Shown: positions 53,304 to 63,059, counted from the stretch's first letter. The stretch: 64,000 nt of DNA from Jeotgalibaca sp. MA1X17-3 (GCF_021513155.1 NZ_CP090983.1:496001-560000); one strand, 5' to 3'. Translations and numbers: made by a program. The notes: generated by a model from the sequence alone, not told the origin.

Positions 53304-53954
53304 TTATGCTGTTTTCTTTTGGAATACTACATAAAGAAGTCCAGCAGCTGTAACAAGAACTCCAATAAGTAAAGCCATAGAGCTTTCAATTCCTGTTTCT
53401 GCAACATCATCCATACCCATTTCGACAGCTTGTAATTTGAAATCGTCTGGAACAAGAATTGTATCAATCACATGAACCACGCCATTGGTAGCAGCTACAT
53501 CAGTAGTAATAATCGTTGCATCATTAACCATTGGATCACCTGAAAGGTCAAAAGTAACTTCTTGTCCGTTTACTGTAGCAGCAGTCATGCCATCTGTTAA
53601 ATCAGCAGCCATTACTTTTCCAGCTACAACATGATAAGTAAGTACTTTCGCTAAATCTGGTTGAGCAAGTAATTCTTCTGCAGTAATATCTAAAGCGGTT
53701 AGAAGTTTTTCAAAAACAGCATTTGTAGGAGCGAACACTGTAAATGGTCCATCTCCCTTAAGAGTATCAACTAATTCTGCCTTTTGAAGGGCGGATACAA
53801 GAATGCTAAAATCTTCATTCCCCATAGCAACACCTACAATATCATCTGTTGGATCTGTATCAGCAGCACTGGCCATAGAAGCAATATTGAAAGTGAGAAA
53901 GAGCAATGTGACAAGAGAAAAAATACCGGTTAAAAATGTTTTCAACTTTTCCAT
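53304..53954 (-). CDS. Fasciclin-domain surface protein with C-terminal anchor
   Basis: 216 residues. Signal peptide (FLTGIFSLVTLLFLTFNIASMASA), one fasciclin/BIgH3 domain (residues 36-175: DFSILVSALQKAELVDTLKGDGPFTVFAPTNAVFEKL ... LTYHVVAGKVMAADL ... NGVVHVIDTILVP), then a hydrophobic C-terminal helix and a short basic tail (KKTA). VAETG precedes the helix where LPxTG would stand, so it may be a degenerate sorting signal. A class B sortase gene is encoded divergently next door. Likely adhesion or surface protein. Confidence 0.85.
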   Translation of the reverse strand: MEKLKTFLTGIFSLVTLLFLTFNIASMASAADTDPTDDIVGVAMGNEDFSILVSALQKAELVDTLKGDGPFTVFAPTNAVFEKLLTALDITAEELLAQPDLAKVLTYHVVAGKVMAADLTDGMTAATVNGQEVTFDLSGDPMVNDATIITTDVAATNGVVHVIDTILVPDDFKLQAVEMGMDDVAETGIESSMALLIGVLVTAAGLLYVVFQKKTA

Positions 53955-54075
53955 CTCCTTGTTATCCGATAGTTAACAGAGCATTATTTTTTGCTTTCTC
54001 TATTACTACGTTTATAACAGCATTAAGATGTAAGCGCCGTCAAAATATACGAACCTAGTCGAGAGGAGTGGTTTT

Positions 54076-54873
54076 ATCAAAAAGAAAATACAAATAACTA
54101 TTTTATCTACTCTCCTGCTCCTGCAGCTTGGCTATTACTCAGTAAACATGAAAGAACAGAAAAAGGAAGTGCTCATTCCTACGAAAATAGAACGAGAAAG
54201 TTTTACCCTTAAAAATATATCAGGTCAAAAAATAGAATCTCCTCCATTTAGTTCCACAAACTTTGAGATGGATGAAAAGAATTTGTCTGCCACAGCGATC
54301 AAGGAAATGACATTTAAAAAGAATCCCTCATCTGAATACTATGAAATAAACTCTGATTATATGGGATGGCTAACCATAGGAAATACCGTCATTGATTATC
54401 CTGTTGTTCGAGGAAGAGATAATGAGTATTACCTTCATCATAATTTTTATGGGGAAGAAGATATCTTAGGTGCGATTTTTATGGACTACAGGAACATTGG
54501 TATGGGGCTGGATCAACATACAGTTATCTATGGCCATTACACTCAGTATGGTCAGATGTTTAGAGAATTAGAAAAATATCTCAATGAAGAATTTCTTTTA
54601 GCCAATCAAGAATTTACTTTTAATAATTCGTATACAAATAAAACGTATAAAGTATTCTCTGTTAATGTTGCACCAGCAAATACAGATTTCCTTCAAACCT
54701 CCTTTAAGGCAGATGAAGAATATCGAGAGCTGCTAACAACGCTTCAAGATGCTTCTATTTTTTCTTTAGATGTACCTGTATCCGTAGATGAAAAGATTTT
54801 AACTCTTGTTAGCTGTGAATTCTCAGTAGATGATGGCAGACTTTTGGTTCATGCAGTTGAAATAGAAGAATAA
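54076..54873 (+). CDS. Class B sortase, apparent ATC start
   Basis: 265 residues if translation begins at 54076, where AGAGGAG is spaced correctly but the codon is ATC, not ATG; the next ATG (54148) would remove the KKKIQITILSTLLLLQLGYYSV membrane anchor. Class B motifs: NTVIDYPVVRGRDNEYYLHHNFYGEEDILGAIFMDYRN, catalytic His in VIYGHYT, Cys in LTLVSCEFS and Arg in DDGRLLVHA. Transpeptidase that joins surface proteins to the wall; the neighbouring fasciclin protein is the obvious candidate substrate. Confidence 0.82.
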   Translation: MKKKIQITILSTLLLLQLGYYSVNMKEQKKEVLIPTKIERESFTLKNISGQKIESPPFSSTNFEMDEKNLSATAIKEMTFKKNPSSEYYEINSDYMGWLTIGNTVIDYPVVRGRDNEYYLHHNFYGEEDILGAIFMDYRNIGMGLDQHTVIYGHYTQYGQMFRELEKYLNEEFLLANQEFTFNNSYTNKTYKVFSVNVAPANTDFLQTSFKADEEYRELLTTLQDASIFSLDVPVSVDEKILTLVSCEFSVDDGRLLVHAVEIEE

Positions 54874-54886
54874 AAGAATGAGTTTA

Positions 54887-54915
54887 AAACCTTCAGTATT
54901 TTTGACTGAAGGTTT
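54887..54915 (+). terminator. Terminator after the sortase gene
   Basis: AAACCTTCAGT pairs perfectly with ACTGAAGGTTT around a 7-base loop, then ATTTTAA. Confidence 0.85.
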
Positions 54916-55036
54916 ATTTTAATAGCTTTTTATTTTCTTTCCATTCGTAAGTTTAACTACTTTACATCGTATCCGATTTAAAGTACAGTTATAAAACAAA
55001 CGATATATAAAAATAGTTTACTGAGGAGATTACGCG

Positions 55037-56125
55037 ATGTTTTTAGCATGGAAAGAAATTAAACATTCAAAAACAAGATTTGCTCTGATTATTGGGGTAA
55101 TGCTTTTGGTGTCTTATTTAGTTTATTTTTTAATAGGACTATCCTATGGGTTGGCTCAAGCAAACCGAACAGCCATTGATAAATGGGAAGCGGATGGAAT
55201 TGTTTTGACTGATGAGTCCAATACAAATATTGGGATGTCGATGATGACATTTGAAGAAGCAAAAAAAGTAGAAGGAAAAGAAACGGCGCTACTAGGACAA
55301 GCTCCTAACGTCGTACGTAAAAGTGGAGAAACAGGAGAAGAGTCTAAAATTAATGTTTCTTTCTTTGGTATTAATGACGATGAATTTTTAATGCCAGAAG
55401 TTGTTGAAGGAAAGTCCTTTACAAGTAATGATGAAGTCATTGCTGACATCACTTTAAAGGAAAAAGAAGGTATTGTTTTAGGCGATGTTTTAGAACTTGC
55501 TGGAACAGATAAAAAAGTTGAAGTGGTTGGATTTACAGAAGGGGCACAGTTCAGTGTTTCTCCTGTTTTGTATACCACAATTAGTGGCTATCAAGAAATT
55601 CGATTCGATGCAATTGATGAGTCAGAAAATGGACGAATTAGTGCTGTTATCGTAAGAAATAATGGTGAGTTAGAAACGGTAACTGAAAAAAGTGAAGACT
55701 TAGTAGCGTATCCAATTGCGGAATATATTAATAAAATACCGGGTTATAATGCTCAAGTACTAACGTTTGGATTAATGATTGGCTTTCTAGTAGTCATTGC
55801 TGCGATTGTAATTGGAATATTTATTTACGTTTTAACACTACAAAAGACTAGTCTGTTTGGTGTTATGAAAGCTCAAGGAATTTCTTCTGGCTACATTTCA
55901 CGATCCGTTCTTGCACAAACATTCTTGTTAGCAGTGATAGGAGTTGGAATTGGTTTGGTTCTAACGATTCTTACTTCTCTTGTGTTACCGCCTGCCGTTC
56001 CTTATAGCACGAATATTATGTTTATAGCTGCTATTACATTTTTACTTATTGTATTTGCAGTTCTAGGTGCCTTGTTCTCTGTGAGAACGGTTGTAAAAAT
56101 TGATCCATTGGAAGCAATTGGATAG
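55037..56125 (+). CDS. FtsX/DevC-type ABC permease
   Basis: 362 residues. One N-terminal helix (FALIIGVMLLVSYLVYFLIG), an extracytoplasmic MacB-like domain (residues 45-230), then three C-terminal helices (FGLMIGFLVVIAAIVIGIFIYVLTLQ; QTFLLAVIGVGIGLVLTILTSLV; IMFIAAITFLLIVFAVLGALFSV) with FGVMKAQGISSGYI between. Partner of the ATPase gene 12 bases downstream. Location before the carotenoid genes suggests a link to pigment or membrane stress, but this is inference. Confidence 0.85.
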   Translation: MFLAWKEIKHSKTRFALIIGVMLLVSYLVYFLIGLSYGLAQANRTAIDKWEADGIVLTDESNTNIGMSMMTFEEAKKVEGKETALLGQAPNVVRKSGETGEESKINVSFFGINDDEFLMPEVVEGKSFTSNDEVIADITLKEKEGIVLGDVLELAGTDKKVEVVGFTEGAQFSVSPVLYTTISGYQEIRFDAIDESENGRISAVIVRNNGELETVTEKSEDLVAYPIAEYINKIPGYNAQVLTFGLMIGFLVVIAAIVIGIFIYVLTLQKTSLFGVMKAQGISSGYISRSVLAQTFLLAVIGVGIGLVLTILTSLVLPPAVPYSTNIMFIAAITFLLIVFAVLGALFSVRTVVKIDPLEAIG

Positions 56126-56136
56126 GGGAAACTAAA

Positions 56137-56808
56137 GTGAAGTTAATTGAATTAAAAAATGTTAGCCGAACATTCGGTGAAGGACATACAAAAGTAGAGG
56201 CATTAAAAGAAACAAATTTCTCTGTTGAAGCAGGAGAGTTTGTGGCAATTATTGGACCAAGTGGCTCAGGAAAAAGTACGTTGTTGACTATTATTGGAGG
56301 TCTCCAACAACCAAGTAAAGGAATTGTTTTAATTAAAGAAAATTCCTTTAGTGAAGAAAAGGAAAAGAAACGTGCAGCGTTACGATTTAAAGAAATTGGG
56401 TTTATTTTGCAAGCATCCAATCTCGTTCCCTTTCTTTCTGTTTCGGATCAGTTACGTCTAGTGAATAAAGTACAACGTCAAAAGATGGATGTAGAAAAAA
56501 CAAATTTTCTACTAGATGAATTGGGGATTACAAAATTAAAAAGTAAATATCCAAGTGATCTTTCTGGAGGAGAACGACAGCGAGTAGCTATTGCACGTGC
56601 TCTCTATAACGATCCATCAGTCATCTTAGCAGACGAACCTACTGCAAGTTTAGATTCTGAAAAAGCTTTTGAAGTAGTTGAAATCTTGGCTCGAGAAACG
56701 AAGGACAAACAAAAAGCGACCATTATGGTCACTCATGATGAGCGACTCATTGATCGATGTGATAAAGTCTATGAAATGAAAGACGGAGTCCTTTCATTAC
56801 GAAAATAA
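56137..56808 (+). CDS. ABC transporter ATP-binding protein, LolD/MacB-like
   Basis: 223 residues. Walker A GPSGSGKST near residue 43, signature LSGGERQRVAIARALY near residue 144, Walker B VILADEPTASLD near residue 167, H-loop MVTHDERL near residue 201. The GTG start follows ATAGGGGAAACTAAA. Works with the FtsX-type permease upstream. Confidence 0.9.
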   Translation: MKLIELKNVSRTFGEGHTKVEALKETNFSVEAGEFVAIIGPSGSGKSTLLTIIGGLQQPSKGIVLIKENSFSEEKEKKRAALRFKEIGFILQASNLVPFLSVSDQLRLVNKVQRQKMDVEKTNFLLDELGITKLKSKYPSDLSGGERQRVAIARALYNDPSVILADEPTASLDSEKAFEVVEILARETKDKQKATIMVTHDERLIDRCDKVYEMKDGVLSLRK

Positions 56809-56844
56809 TGGAATGATATTTCGGGATAGTTGGAGTGTGAAAAA

Positions 56845-57327
56845 ATGGATGAAAAAATATTTGATCGAATGTTAGAAGATCAACTCTGTTTTGAAGTATA
56901 TCGAGCAGCAAATGGCTTTTCCAAAATGTATGGAAGAGCTCTATCACCTTATAAACTAACTTTTCCACAATATCTTGTTCTGCTAGCATTATGGGATGAA
57001 AATTTTGTGAATGCAAAGTCGATTCAACAACGATTAGGAATATCAATCGGTACATTAAATCCAATATTGACTAAATTAGAAGCACAAAATTGGATAAATA
57101 AAGAAACTTCTCAAAGTGATAAACGTGCCTCTGTGATGTCATTAACAAAAAAAGCAAATGATAAAAAGCAGGATATTTCTCACAACATATTGAAAGAAGT
57201 AGTACAATGTAACTTAGATGGTATTAATGAAAAAGAACTCCTACAGTATTTGAAAAACTTAAATCAAGAATTCACAAAGTTAGATGAGAAAAATAAAAAA
57301 ATAAAAAATAATTCTCAAGCAGAATGA
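56845..57327 (+). CDS. MarR-family transcriptional regulator
   Basis: 160 residues from ATG at 56845, after TTGGAGTGTGAAAAA. Winged-HTH core: LTFPQYLVLLALWDENFVNAKSIQQRLGISIGTLNPILTKLEAQNWINKETSQSDKRASVMSLTKKANDKK. A Cys at residue 12 (EDQLCFEVYRAANGFSKMYGRAL) lies where OhrR-type members have their redox Cys, so peroxide sensing is plausible. It sits immediately before crtN and probably controls the carotenoid operon, the ABC pair, or both. Confidence 0.87.
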   Translation: MDEKIFDRMLEDQLCFEVYRAANGFSKMYGRALSPYKLTFPQYLVLLALWDENFVNAKSIQQRLGISIGTLNPILTKLEAQNWINKETSQSDKRASVMSLTKKANDKKQDISHNILKEVVQCNLDGINEKELLQYLKNLNQEFTKLDEKNKKIKNNSQAE

Positions 57328-57340
57328 AAAAGGAGCACGG

Positions 57341-58855
57341 TTGGATATGCAGAAAAGAAAAACGGTTAGTGTAGTAGGTGCAGGCGTAGCAGGTCTTGCA
57401 AGTGCAATTCGCTTGCAACATGCGGGTTATGAAGTAGAAATTTATGAAAAAGAGTCTACACCTGGTGGGAAAATGAATGTATTAAAAAAAGATGGTTATC
57501 AGTTTGACTTAGGACCAAGTATTGTTATGATGCCAGATTTATATCGTGAAGTATTCGAATTAGTTGGTAGAGATCCTGATGATTACATTCCTATGCAACG
57601 TTTAGACCCTATGTATAGTGCCTTTTTTAATGATGGAAAAGAGAAATTTGATGTTTCATCTGACTTAGTAACGATGATTCGAGAAATTGAAAAAATAAGT
57701 GAAGAAGACTCACAGGGATATTTAGCTTATTTAGATGATATTTATAAGCGCTTTATTATTGCGAAAGACCATTTCTTACAACAACCTTTCAGAAATAAAA
57801 GAGATTTTTATAATCCAACTACTCTATTACAAGGGCTAAGATTAAAGACCTTTGATACTGCGGAACATTCTATTTCTAAATATATTAAAGATGAAAAATT
57901 AAAACAGATGTTAAGTTTCCAGACCCTTTATATTGGAGTATCTCCTAAAAATGGACCCTCATTATATACAATTATTCCCATGATTGAAATATTGTATGGA
58001 ATTTGGTTTATCAAAGGCGGAATGCATACAATGGCGAAAGCAATGGAGCGTTTATTTTTGGAATTGGGAGGATCGATTCACTATCATTCTGATGTACAAG
58101 AAATTCTGATTGTTGACCAAAAAGCCAAAGGAATTGCAGTCGATGGAGAAGAAATATATTCTGATTATGTAATGTGTAATGCGGATTTCCCATATGCAAT
58201 GAAGAATTTAGTGAAAGATGTAAAATCTAAAGGGAAATATACAGATAAGAAAATTGATAAGATGAAATATTCTTGTTCTTGTTTTGTTTTATATTTAGGA
58301 ATGGACCGAAAGTATGATGAAGTTGAAAATCTGCATAACTTTATGTTCTCCAAAAATCTCGATCAAAATCTAGAACAAATTTTTAATGGGGAACGATTAG
58401 AGGATCCATCGGTTTATCTCTACGTCCCAACCAAAGGCGATGCTTCCTTAGCTCCAGAAGGAAAAGAAGGACTTTATATTCTAGTTCCAGTTTCAGAACT
58501 CTCAATCGCTCAGTATGAATGGAATGATGAAACCATTCGTTATTATCGTGATAAAGTTTTTGAGAATTTAAAAAATCTTCCTGGAATGGAAAATATTGAA
58601 CAAGAAGTTGTCACAGAAGCTTATACAACACCACTAGATTGGGAATCTAAATTCAATGCTTATAATGGGGCAACGTTCGGCTTGCAACCAATTCTTACTC
58701 AATCCAATCATATGCGTCCTCAAAGTAAGGCGACTCACTGTGAGAATCTATACTTTACAGGAAGTAGTACTCATCCAGGCGCAGGTGTTCCTATTGTGTT
58801 GTTGTCAGCGAAAATCGCTACTGATGAATTGCAATTAGACGATAAAGATAAATAA
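57341..58855 (+). CDS. crtN: Dehydrosqualene (4,4'-diapophytoene) desaturase
   Basis: About 504 residues; TTG at 57341 follows AAGGAGCACGG, with ATG at 57347 as alternative. N-terminal FAD loop VVGAGVAGLASAIRLQHAGYEVEIYEKESTPGGKMN, then FDLGPSIVMMPDLYREVF, and the C-terminal bacterial phytoene dehydrogenase signature NLYFTGSSTHPGAGVPIVLLSAKIATDEL. Desaturates dehydrosqualene to diaponeurosporene, the yellow C30 chromophore. First of five crt genes in one direction. Confidence 0.92.
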   Translation: MDMQKRKTVSVVGAGVAGLASAIRLQHAGYEVEIYEKESTPGGKMNVLKKDGYQFDLGPSIVMMPDLYREVFELVGRDPDDYIPMQRLDPMYSAFFNDGKEKFDVSSDLVTMIREIEKISEEDSQGYLAYLDDIYKRFIIAKDHFLQQPFRNKRDFYNPTTLLQGLRLKTFDTAEHSISKYIKDEKLKQMLSFQTLYIGVSPKNGPSLYTIIPMIEILYGIWFIKGGMHTMAKAMERLFLELGGSIHYHSDVQEILIVDQKAKGIAVDGEEIYSDYVMCNADFPYAMKNLVKDVKSKGKYTDKKIDKMKYSCSCFVLYLGMDRKYDEVENLHNFMFSKNLDQNLEQIFNGERLEDPSVYLYVPTKGDASLAPEGKEGLYILVPVSELSIAQYEWNDETIRYYRDKVFENLKNLPGMENIEQEVVTEAYTTPLDWESKFNAYNGATFGLQPILTQSNHMRPQSKATHCENLYFTGSSTHPGAGVPIVLLSAKIATDELQLDDKDK

Positions 58856-58876
58856 TTTCTCAGCAGGAGGGCTATG

Positions 58877-59776
58877 ATGAGAGAGACTAAACAAACCAAC
58901 TTAGAAGAAGACTACCAATATTGCGAAAAAATTATTAAGCATCATTCAAAAAGTTTTTATTATGCTTTTTCAAAACTACCAAAGCCAAAAGCACAAGCAA
59001 TTTATGCGGTTTATACATTTTGTCGCTTAGCAGATGATACGGTTGATACAATTGAAGTCAAAGAAGAAAAAATCAATCAGTTGAATCATTTGGAAGAAGA
59101 ACTCAAACGTTTTGAAAAAGGAGAGCCAATAGAAAAACCGATGTGGCGAGCACTTCGTGATGTTTTTGAACGCTACCAAATGAATATCCAGCCATTTTTT
59201 GATCAATTACAAGGTCAACGGATGGATATTGACTTTGTAGCTCCTGAAACTCTGGAAGATTTAGAAAATTATAGTGCTTTTGTAGCAGGGTCAGTAGGCT
59301 TAATGCTGCTTCCCATTATTGCTTCGAAAACAAAAAAGGATTTGCAACACCAAGCTAATTCATTAGGAGTAGCGATGCAGATAACCAATATTTTACGTGA
59401 TGTAGGTGAAGATTTAAGAGATATTAATCGAATTTACATTCCACAAGAACTATTGAAAAAAGAAAACTATTCGATAGAATCTTTGCGTAACAATGAAATA
59501 AACGAGAACTTCATTCGAATCTGGGAAACATTAGCTGTTCGTGCTGAGAATTTGTACGATCAATTCAGTGATTCGATCCATCATTTTGATGCAGAAAGTC
59601 GACTCCCCGTTTTAGTTTCGGCAAATGTATACAGAGGGATTCTCGATGCGGTTCGTAAAAAGGAATACGATTGTTTTTCAAAAAGACAATTTGTCACTCC
59701 TGTTGAAATGCAGAAACTAACTCTACAAAGTAAAAAGATATTGAAAGAAAAAAATATACTAGTAAATGAAGAATGA
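58877..59776 (+). CDS. crtM: Dehydrosqualene synthase
   Basis: 299 residues from the second ATG (58877), better spaced from AGGAGG. Squalene/phytoene synthase fold with both Asp-rich sites: CRLADDTVDTIE near residue 50 and NILRDVGEDLRDINRIYIP near residue 174, and HSKSFYYAFSKLPKPKAQAIYAVYTF near residue 23. Condenses two farnesyl diphosphates. Pairing with crtN in the same operon supports a C30 rather than C40 pathway. Confidence 0.93.
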   Translation: MRETKQTNLEEDYQYCEKIIKHHSKSFYYAFSKLPKPKAQAIYAVYTFCRLADDTVDTIEVKEEKINQLNHLEEELKRFEKGEPIEKPMWRALRDVFERYQMNIQPFFDQLQGQRMDIDFVAPETLEDLENYSAFVAGSVGLMLLPIIASKTKKDLQHQANSLGVAMQITNILRDVGEDLRDINRIYIPQELLKKENYSIESLRNNEINENFIRIWETLAVRAENLYDQFSDSIHHFDAESRLPVLVSANVYRGILDAVRKKEYDCFSKRQFVTPVEMQKLTLQSKKILKEKNILVNEE

Positions 59777-59812
59777 TTAAGTGGGAAGTTAGAAGGAGAG
59801 GGGCTTGAGAGT

Positions 59813-61321
59813 ATGCAAGATCAAAAATCGGTTGTTGTAATTGGTGGAGGATTAGGTGGGCTTTCTGCAGCAATATCATTAGCACAAAAAGGTTTTTCTG
59901 TTTCTCTATATGAAAAAAATAATCATTTAGGTGGAAAATTAAATCGTTTGGAGCAAGATGGGTTTGGATTTGATTTAGGCCCCTCCATTTTAACGATGCC
60001 ACATATCTTTCAAAAATTATTTACAGATAGTAATAAAAAGATGGAAGATTATGTAACGATTGAGCGTCTAGATTTAGAATGGCGCTCTTTTTTTCCAGAT
60101 GATACAGTGATTGATTTATATGGTGATTTAGAAAAAATGGAAAAGGAAAATCCATCGCTTACTAAAAAAGATATGGCTGAATATCGTGATTTTTTAGATT
60201 ATGCTGGAAAATTATATGATATTACGGAGAAAGGCTACTTTGCAGAAGGCCTTGATAACTTGAAACAAGTATTAAAGCATCATGGTATCTGGGAAACTAG
60301 TACCGGATTTGATTACTTTTCAACTCTACATGAAGGGATAGCAAAACGTGTTCACGATCCACATTTTAATGAAATGTTAGATTATTTCATAAAATATGTA
60401 GGCTCCTCTGCTTATGATGCGCCAGCTATTTTGAATATGATGAGTTATATGCAACATCAACAAGGTGTTTGGTATGTTCCAGGTGGAATGCATCTCTTAG
60501 CAGAAGGATTAGTGAAACTAGCTGAAGAAATAGGAGTCACGTTTCATTTGGGGCATGAAGTTGTAAAGTTAAATAAAGATGAAAATAAAATGATTACTTC
60601 TGCTGAGATGGACAATGGTTCTATCGTAGAAGCTGATTATTTTGTGAGTAACATGGAAGTCATCCCTGCGTATACTCGTCTTCTGGAAGAAGATCAAAAA
60701 GAAATGGATGCCTTAGAGAAAAAATTTGAACCAGCAAGTTCTGGTTTGGTGATTCATTTAGGAGTGGATACTACTTATCCGCAACTTGCTCATCATAACT
60801 TCTTCTTCTCGAATCATTCTGAAAAGAATTTCGATCAAATTTTCCATAAAAAACAATTACCAGACGATCCCACTATTTACCTGGTAAATGTAAATAAAAC
60901 GGATTCTGATCAAGCACTTCCAGGCCATGAGAATATTAAAATTTTACCGCACATCCCTTATATCCAAGACGATCCTTTTACGGAAGAAGATTATCTTGCT
61001 CTGCAAGAAAGAGTCTATGAAAAATTAGAAAAAATGGGATTGACTGATTTACGGAAGCATATCGTGACAGAAAATGTTTGGAGACCAGAAGATATCCAAG
61101 AAACATACTACTCTAACAGAGGTGCTATTTATGGTACCGTTTCTGATCGTAAAAAGAATCAAGGATTTAAGCATCCCAAACACAGTGAGAAATACCATAA
61201 TTTATATTTTGTTGGTGGAACGGTTAACCCAGGTGGAGGAATGCCAATGGTAACGTTAAGCGGCCAGCAAGTAGGAGATATGTTAGGTGCCAAAGAAAAA
61301 ATTCTGACTGAGTTTTTATAA
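59813..61321 (+). CDS. crtP: CrtN-related oxidoreductase, probably diaponeurosporene oxygenase
   Basis: 502 residues, homologous to the crtN product: VVVIGGGLGGLSAAISLAQKGFSVSLYEKNNHLGGKLN, FDLGPSILTMPHIF, and C-terminal NLYFVGGTVNPGGGMPMVTLSGQQVGD. In the staphyloxanthin pathway the second desaturase-like enzyme (CrtP) oxidises the terminal methyl group to an aldehyde or acid; having crtQ and crtO next in line supports that role. The ribosome site is GGAGAGGGGCTTGAGAGT. Confidence 0.87.
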   Translation: MQDQKSVVVIGGGLGGLSAAISLAQKGFSVSLYEKNNHLGGKLNRLEQDGFGFDLGPSILTMPHIFQKLFTDSNKKMEDYVTIERLDLEWRSFFPDDTVIDLYGDLEKMEKENPSLTKKDMAEYRDFLDYAGKLYDITEKGYFAEGLDNLKQVLKHHGIWETSTGFDYFSTLHEGIAKRVHDPHFNEMLDYFIKYVGSSAYDAPAILNMMSYMQHQQGVWYVPGGMHLLAEGLVKLAEEIGVTFHLGHEVVKLNKDENKMITSAEMDNGSIVEADYFVSNMEVIPAYTRLLEEDQKEMDALEKKFEPASSGLVIHLGVDTTYPQLAHHNFFFSNHSEKNFDQIFHKKQLPDDPTIYLVNVNKTDSDQALPGHENIKILPHIPYIQDDPFTEEDYLALQERVYEKLEKMGLTDLRKHIVTENVWRPEDIQETYYSNRGAIYGTVSDRKKNQGFKHPKHSEKYHNLYFVGGTVNPGGGMPMVTLSGQQVGDMLGAKEKILTEFL

Positions 61322-61366
61322 GACTTGAGCTGAAAATACTGAAGGAAAAAATGTAGGAGGTTCGAT

Positions 61367-62476
61367 ATGTTTGGATGGATGCTAATCGGTTGTGTTTGTG
61401 CAATCATGGCTGGGTTCTTCATGTACTGGAGAAACCCTGTGCCTCATGATAAGCAAACAGAAATAAATGAATCCTTACGAGTGTCGTTGATTGTACCTGC
61501 TAGAAATGAAGAAAAAAATTTACCTATTCTCTTAAAGAGTGCACACATGCAACGCTTTTCCTTTTATGAAGTGATTGTTGCAGATGATGGCTCTGAGGAT
61601 GAGACAGCAAACATAGCCCGTACATATGGAGCGCAAGTCGTACCAGTAAAAAAAGAAGGCGATTGGACTGGGAAGACAGCCGCAAACTGGCAAGGAGCCA
61701 ACCATGCATCAGGTGATTTATTAATCTTTATGGATGCTGATACATGGTTTGCAAATTCAGAAGTTGTAGGGAAATTAGTTGCTGCTTATAAAGAGCAAGG
61801 AAATAAAGGGATCCTATCCATTCAACCCTATCATCACATTCAAAAAAATTATGAAAATAGTTCAGTTATATTTAATATCATTACGATGGCTGGGATGAAT
61901 GCTTTTTCTATTTTAGGAAACAAATTATCTGAAGCAGGTGTTTTCGGCCCTTTTTTATTGTGTCAGAAAGAAGAGTACATTCAAATGGGTGGACAAGATG
62001 TTGTTCAAGAAGCATTAATTGAAGGTTTTGCACTAGGGAAAATATATAAAGAAAAAAACTTGCCAATCCAGTTATATAGTGGCAAAAACTTAGTCCATTT
62101 TCGAATGTATCCAGAAGGGATTTCCCAATTGATAGAAGGATGGTCCAAACACTTTGCGACGGGATCTCAAAGTACGCATCTTTTCATTTGGTTTTTAATC
62201 GGAATTTGGATTTTTGGTGCATTTCTTGCACCTTCTTTTGTAGGTCTTGCCTTATTTTTAGGAATGCCTGTATGGATTTTTACATCGATTGTTTGCTACC
62301 TCCTTTATTTTTTGCAAATTTCTATTTTAGCTCGACGAACAGGTAATTTTTCTTTTGGAGCTCTCTTTTTCTATCCACTTTTATTTATTTTCTTTTTATT
62401 TGTTTTTATCCGTTCCTGGATTGCTACTCATATTTTCCATACCGTCACATGGAAAGGACGAAAAATTAAATTATAG
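61367..62476 (+). CDS. crtQ: Family 2 glycosyltransferase of carotenoid synthesis
   Basis: 369 residues. An N-terminal helix, then the GT-A domain: SLIVPARNEEKNLPILLKSA near residue 45, EVIVADDGSEDETANIAR near residue 70, DLLIFMDADTWFANSE (DxD) near residue 118, ending with three C-terminal helices. Expected to glucosylate diaponeurosporenoic acid on the membrane. AGGAGGTTCGAT precedes the ATG. Order and spacing match the staphyloxanthin cluster partners. Confidence 0.9.
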   Translation: MFGWMLIGCVCAIMAGFFMYWRNPVPHDKQTEINESLRVSLIVPARNEEKNLPILLKSAHMQRFSFYEVIVADDGSEDETANIARTYGAQVVPVKKEGDWTGKTAANWQGANHASGDLLIFMDADTWFANSEVVGKLVAAYKEQGNKGILSIQPYHHIQKNYENSSVIFNIITMAGMNAFSILGNKLSEAGVFGPFLLCQKEEYIQMGGQDVVQEALIEGFALGKIYKEKNLPIQLYSGKNLVHFRMYPEGISQLIEGWSKHFATGSQSTHLFIWFLIGIWIFGAFLAPSFVGLALFLGMPVWIFTSIVCYLLYFLQISILARRTGNFSFGALFFYPLLFIFFLFVFIRSWIATHIFHTVTWKGRKIKL

Positions 62477-62487
62477 GGAGGATGTCT

Positions 62488-63000
62488 ATGCAACTTGTAT
62501 ATTTGTCACCTTTCTGGATGGTCTTATTAGATATTTTCACATGGTTTTGTTTCCATATGGGGATTTCGATTGCGATATTGAAAGTTCCAGATCATTTCTT
62601 TGAAACGCACAAAAGCTGGTTTCGCACTTGGAAATGGGAACAAAATGGAATGATTTGGCAAAAGATATTTCATATTCAATCATGGAAGCATTATTTGCCA
62701 GATGGAAGTATCTTTTTAAAAAAAGCATACAATAAATCAAGTATGGTTGATGCCTATCTTCCTACTTTGAATAAATTCTTGTTGGAGATGCGCCGTGCAG
62801 AAATGACTCACTGGCTATCTATGATTCCCGCAATCTTTTTCTTCTTTTGGAATCCACCTTGGGCAGGTTGGATCATGATTGTCTATGCAGTGTTGATGAA
62901 TGCACCATTTATCATTGTGCAACGCTATAATCGACCTCGATTGGAAAGAGTTTATAGAAGAAAACAAGAACGAGAAGAAAGATTGAAATATATAGAGTAA
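62488..63000 (+). CDS. crtO: Glycosyl-4,4'-diaponeurosporenoate acyltransferase
   Basis: 170 residues from the second ATG (62488); the first lies inside the ribosome site. Three hydrophobic segments and the segment FETHKSWFRTWKWEQNGMIWQKIFHIQSWKHYLPDGSIF followed by RAEMTHWLSMIPAIFFFFWNPPW match the small CrtO acyltransferase. It adds a fatty acyl group to the sugar, giving a staphyloxanthin-like product. No aldehyde dehydrogenase gene (aldH) is present here; it may be elsewhere. Confidence 0.9.
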   Translation: MQLVYLSPFWMVLLDIFTWFCFHMGISIAILKVPDHFFETHKSWFRTWKWEQNGMIWQKIFHIQSWKHYLPDGSIFLKKAYNKSSMVDAYLPTLNKFLLEMRRAEMTHWLSMIPAIFFFFWNPPWAGWIMIVYAVLMNAPFIIVQRYNRPRLERVYRRKQEREERLKYIE

Positions 63001-63059
63001 TTATAGAATTCCTATTCTTTTCATTTTTGGATTATTTAAAAGCATAGTTAAGAAAAAGA

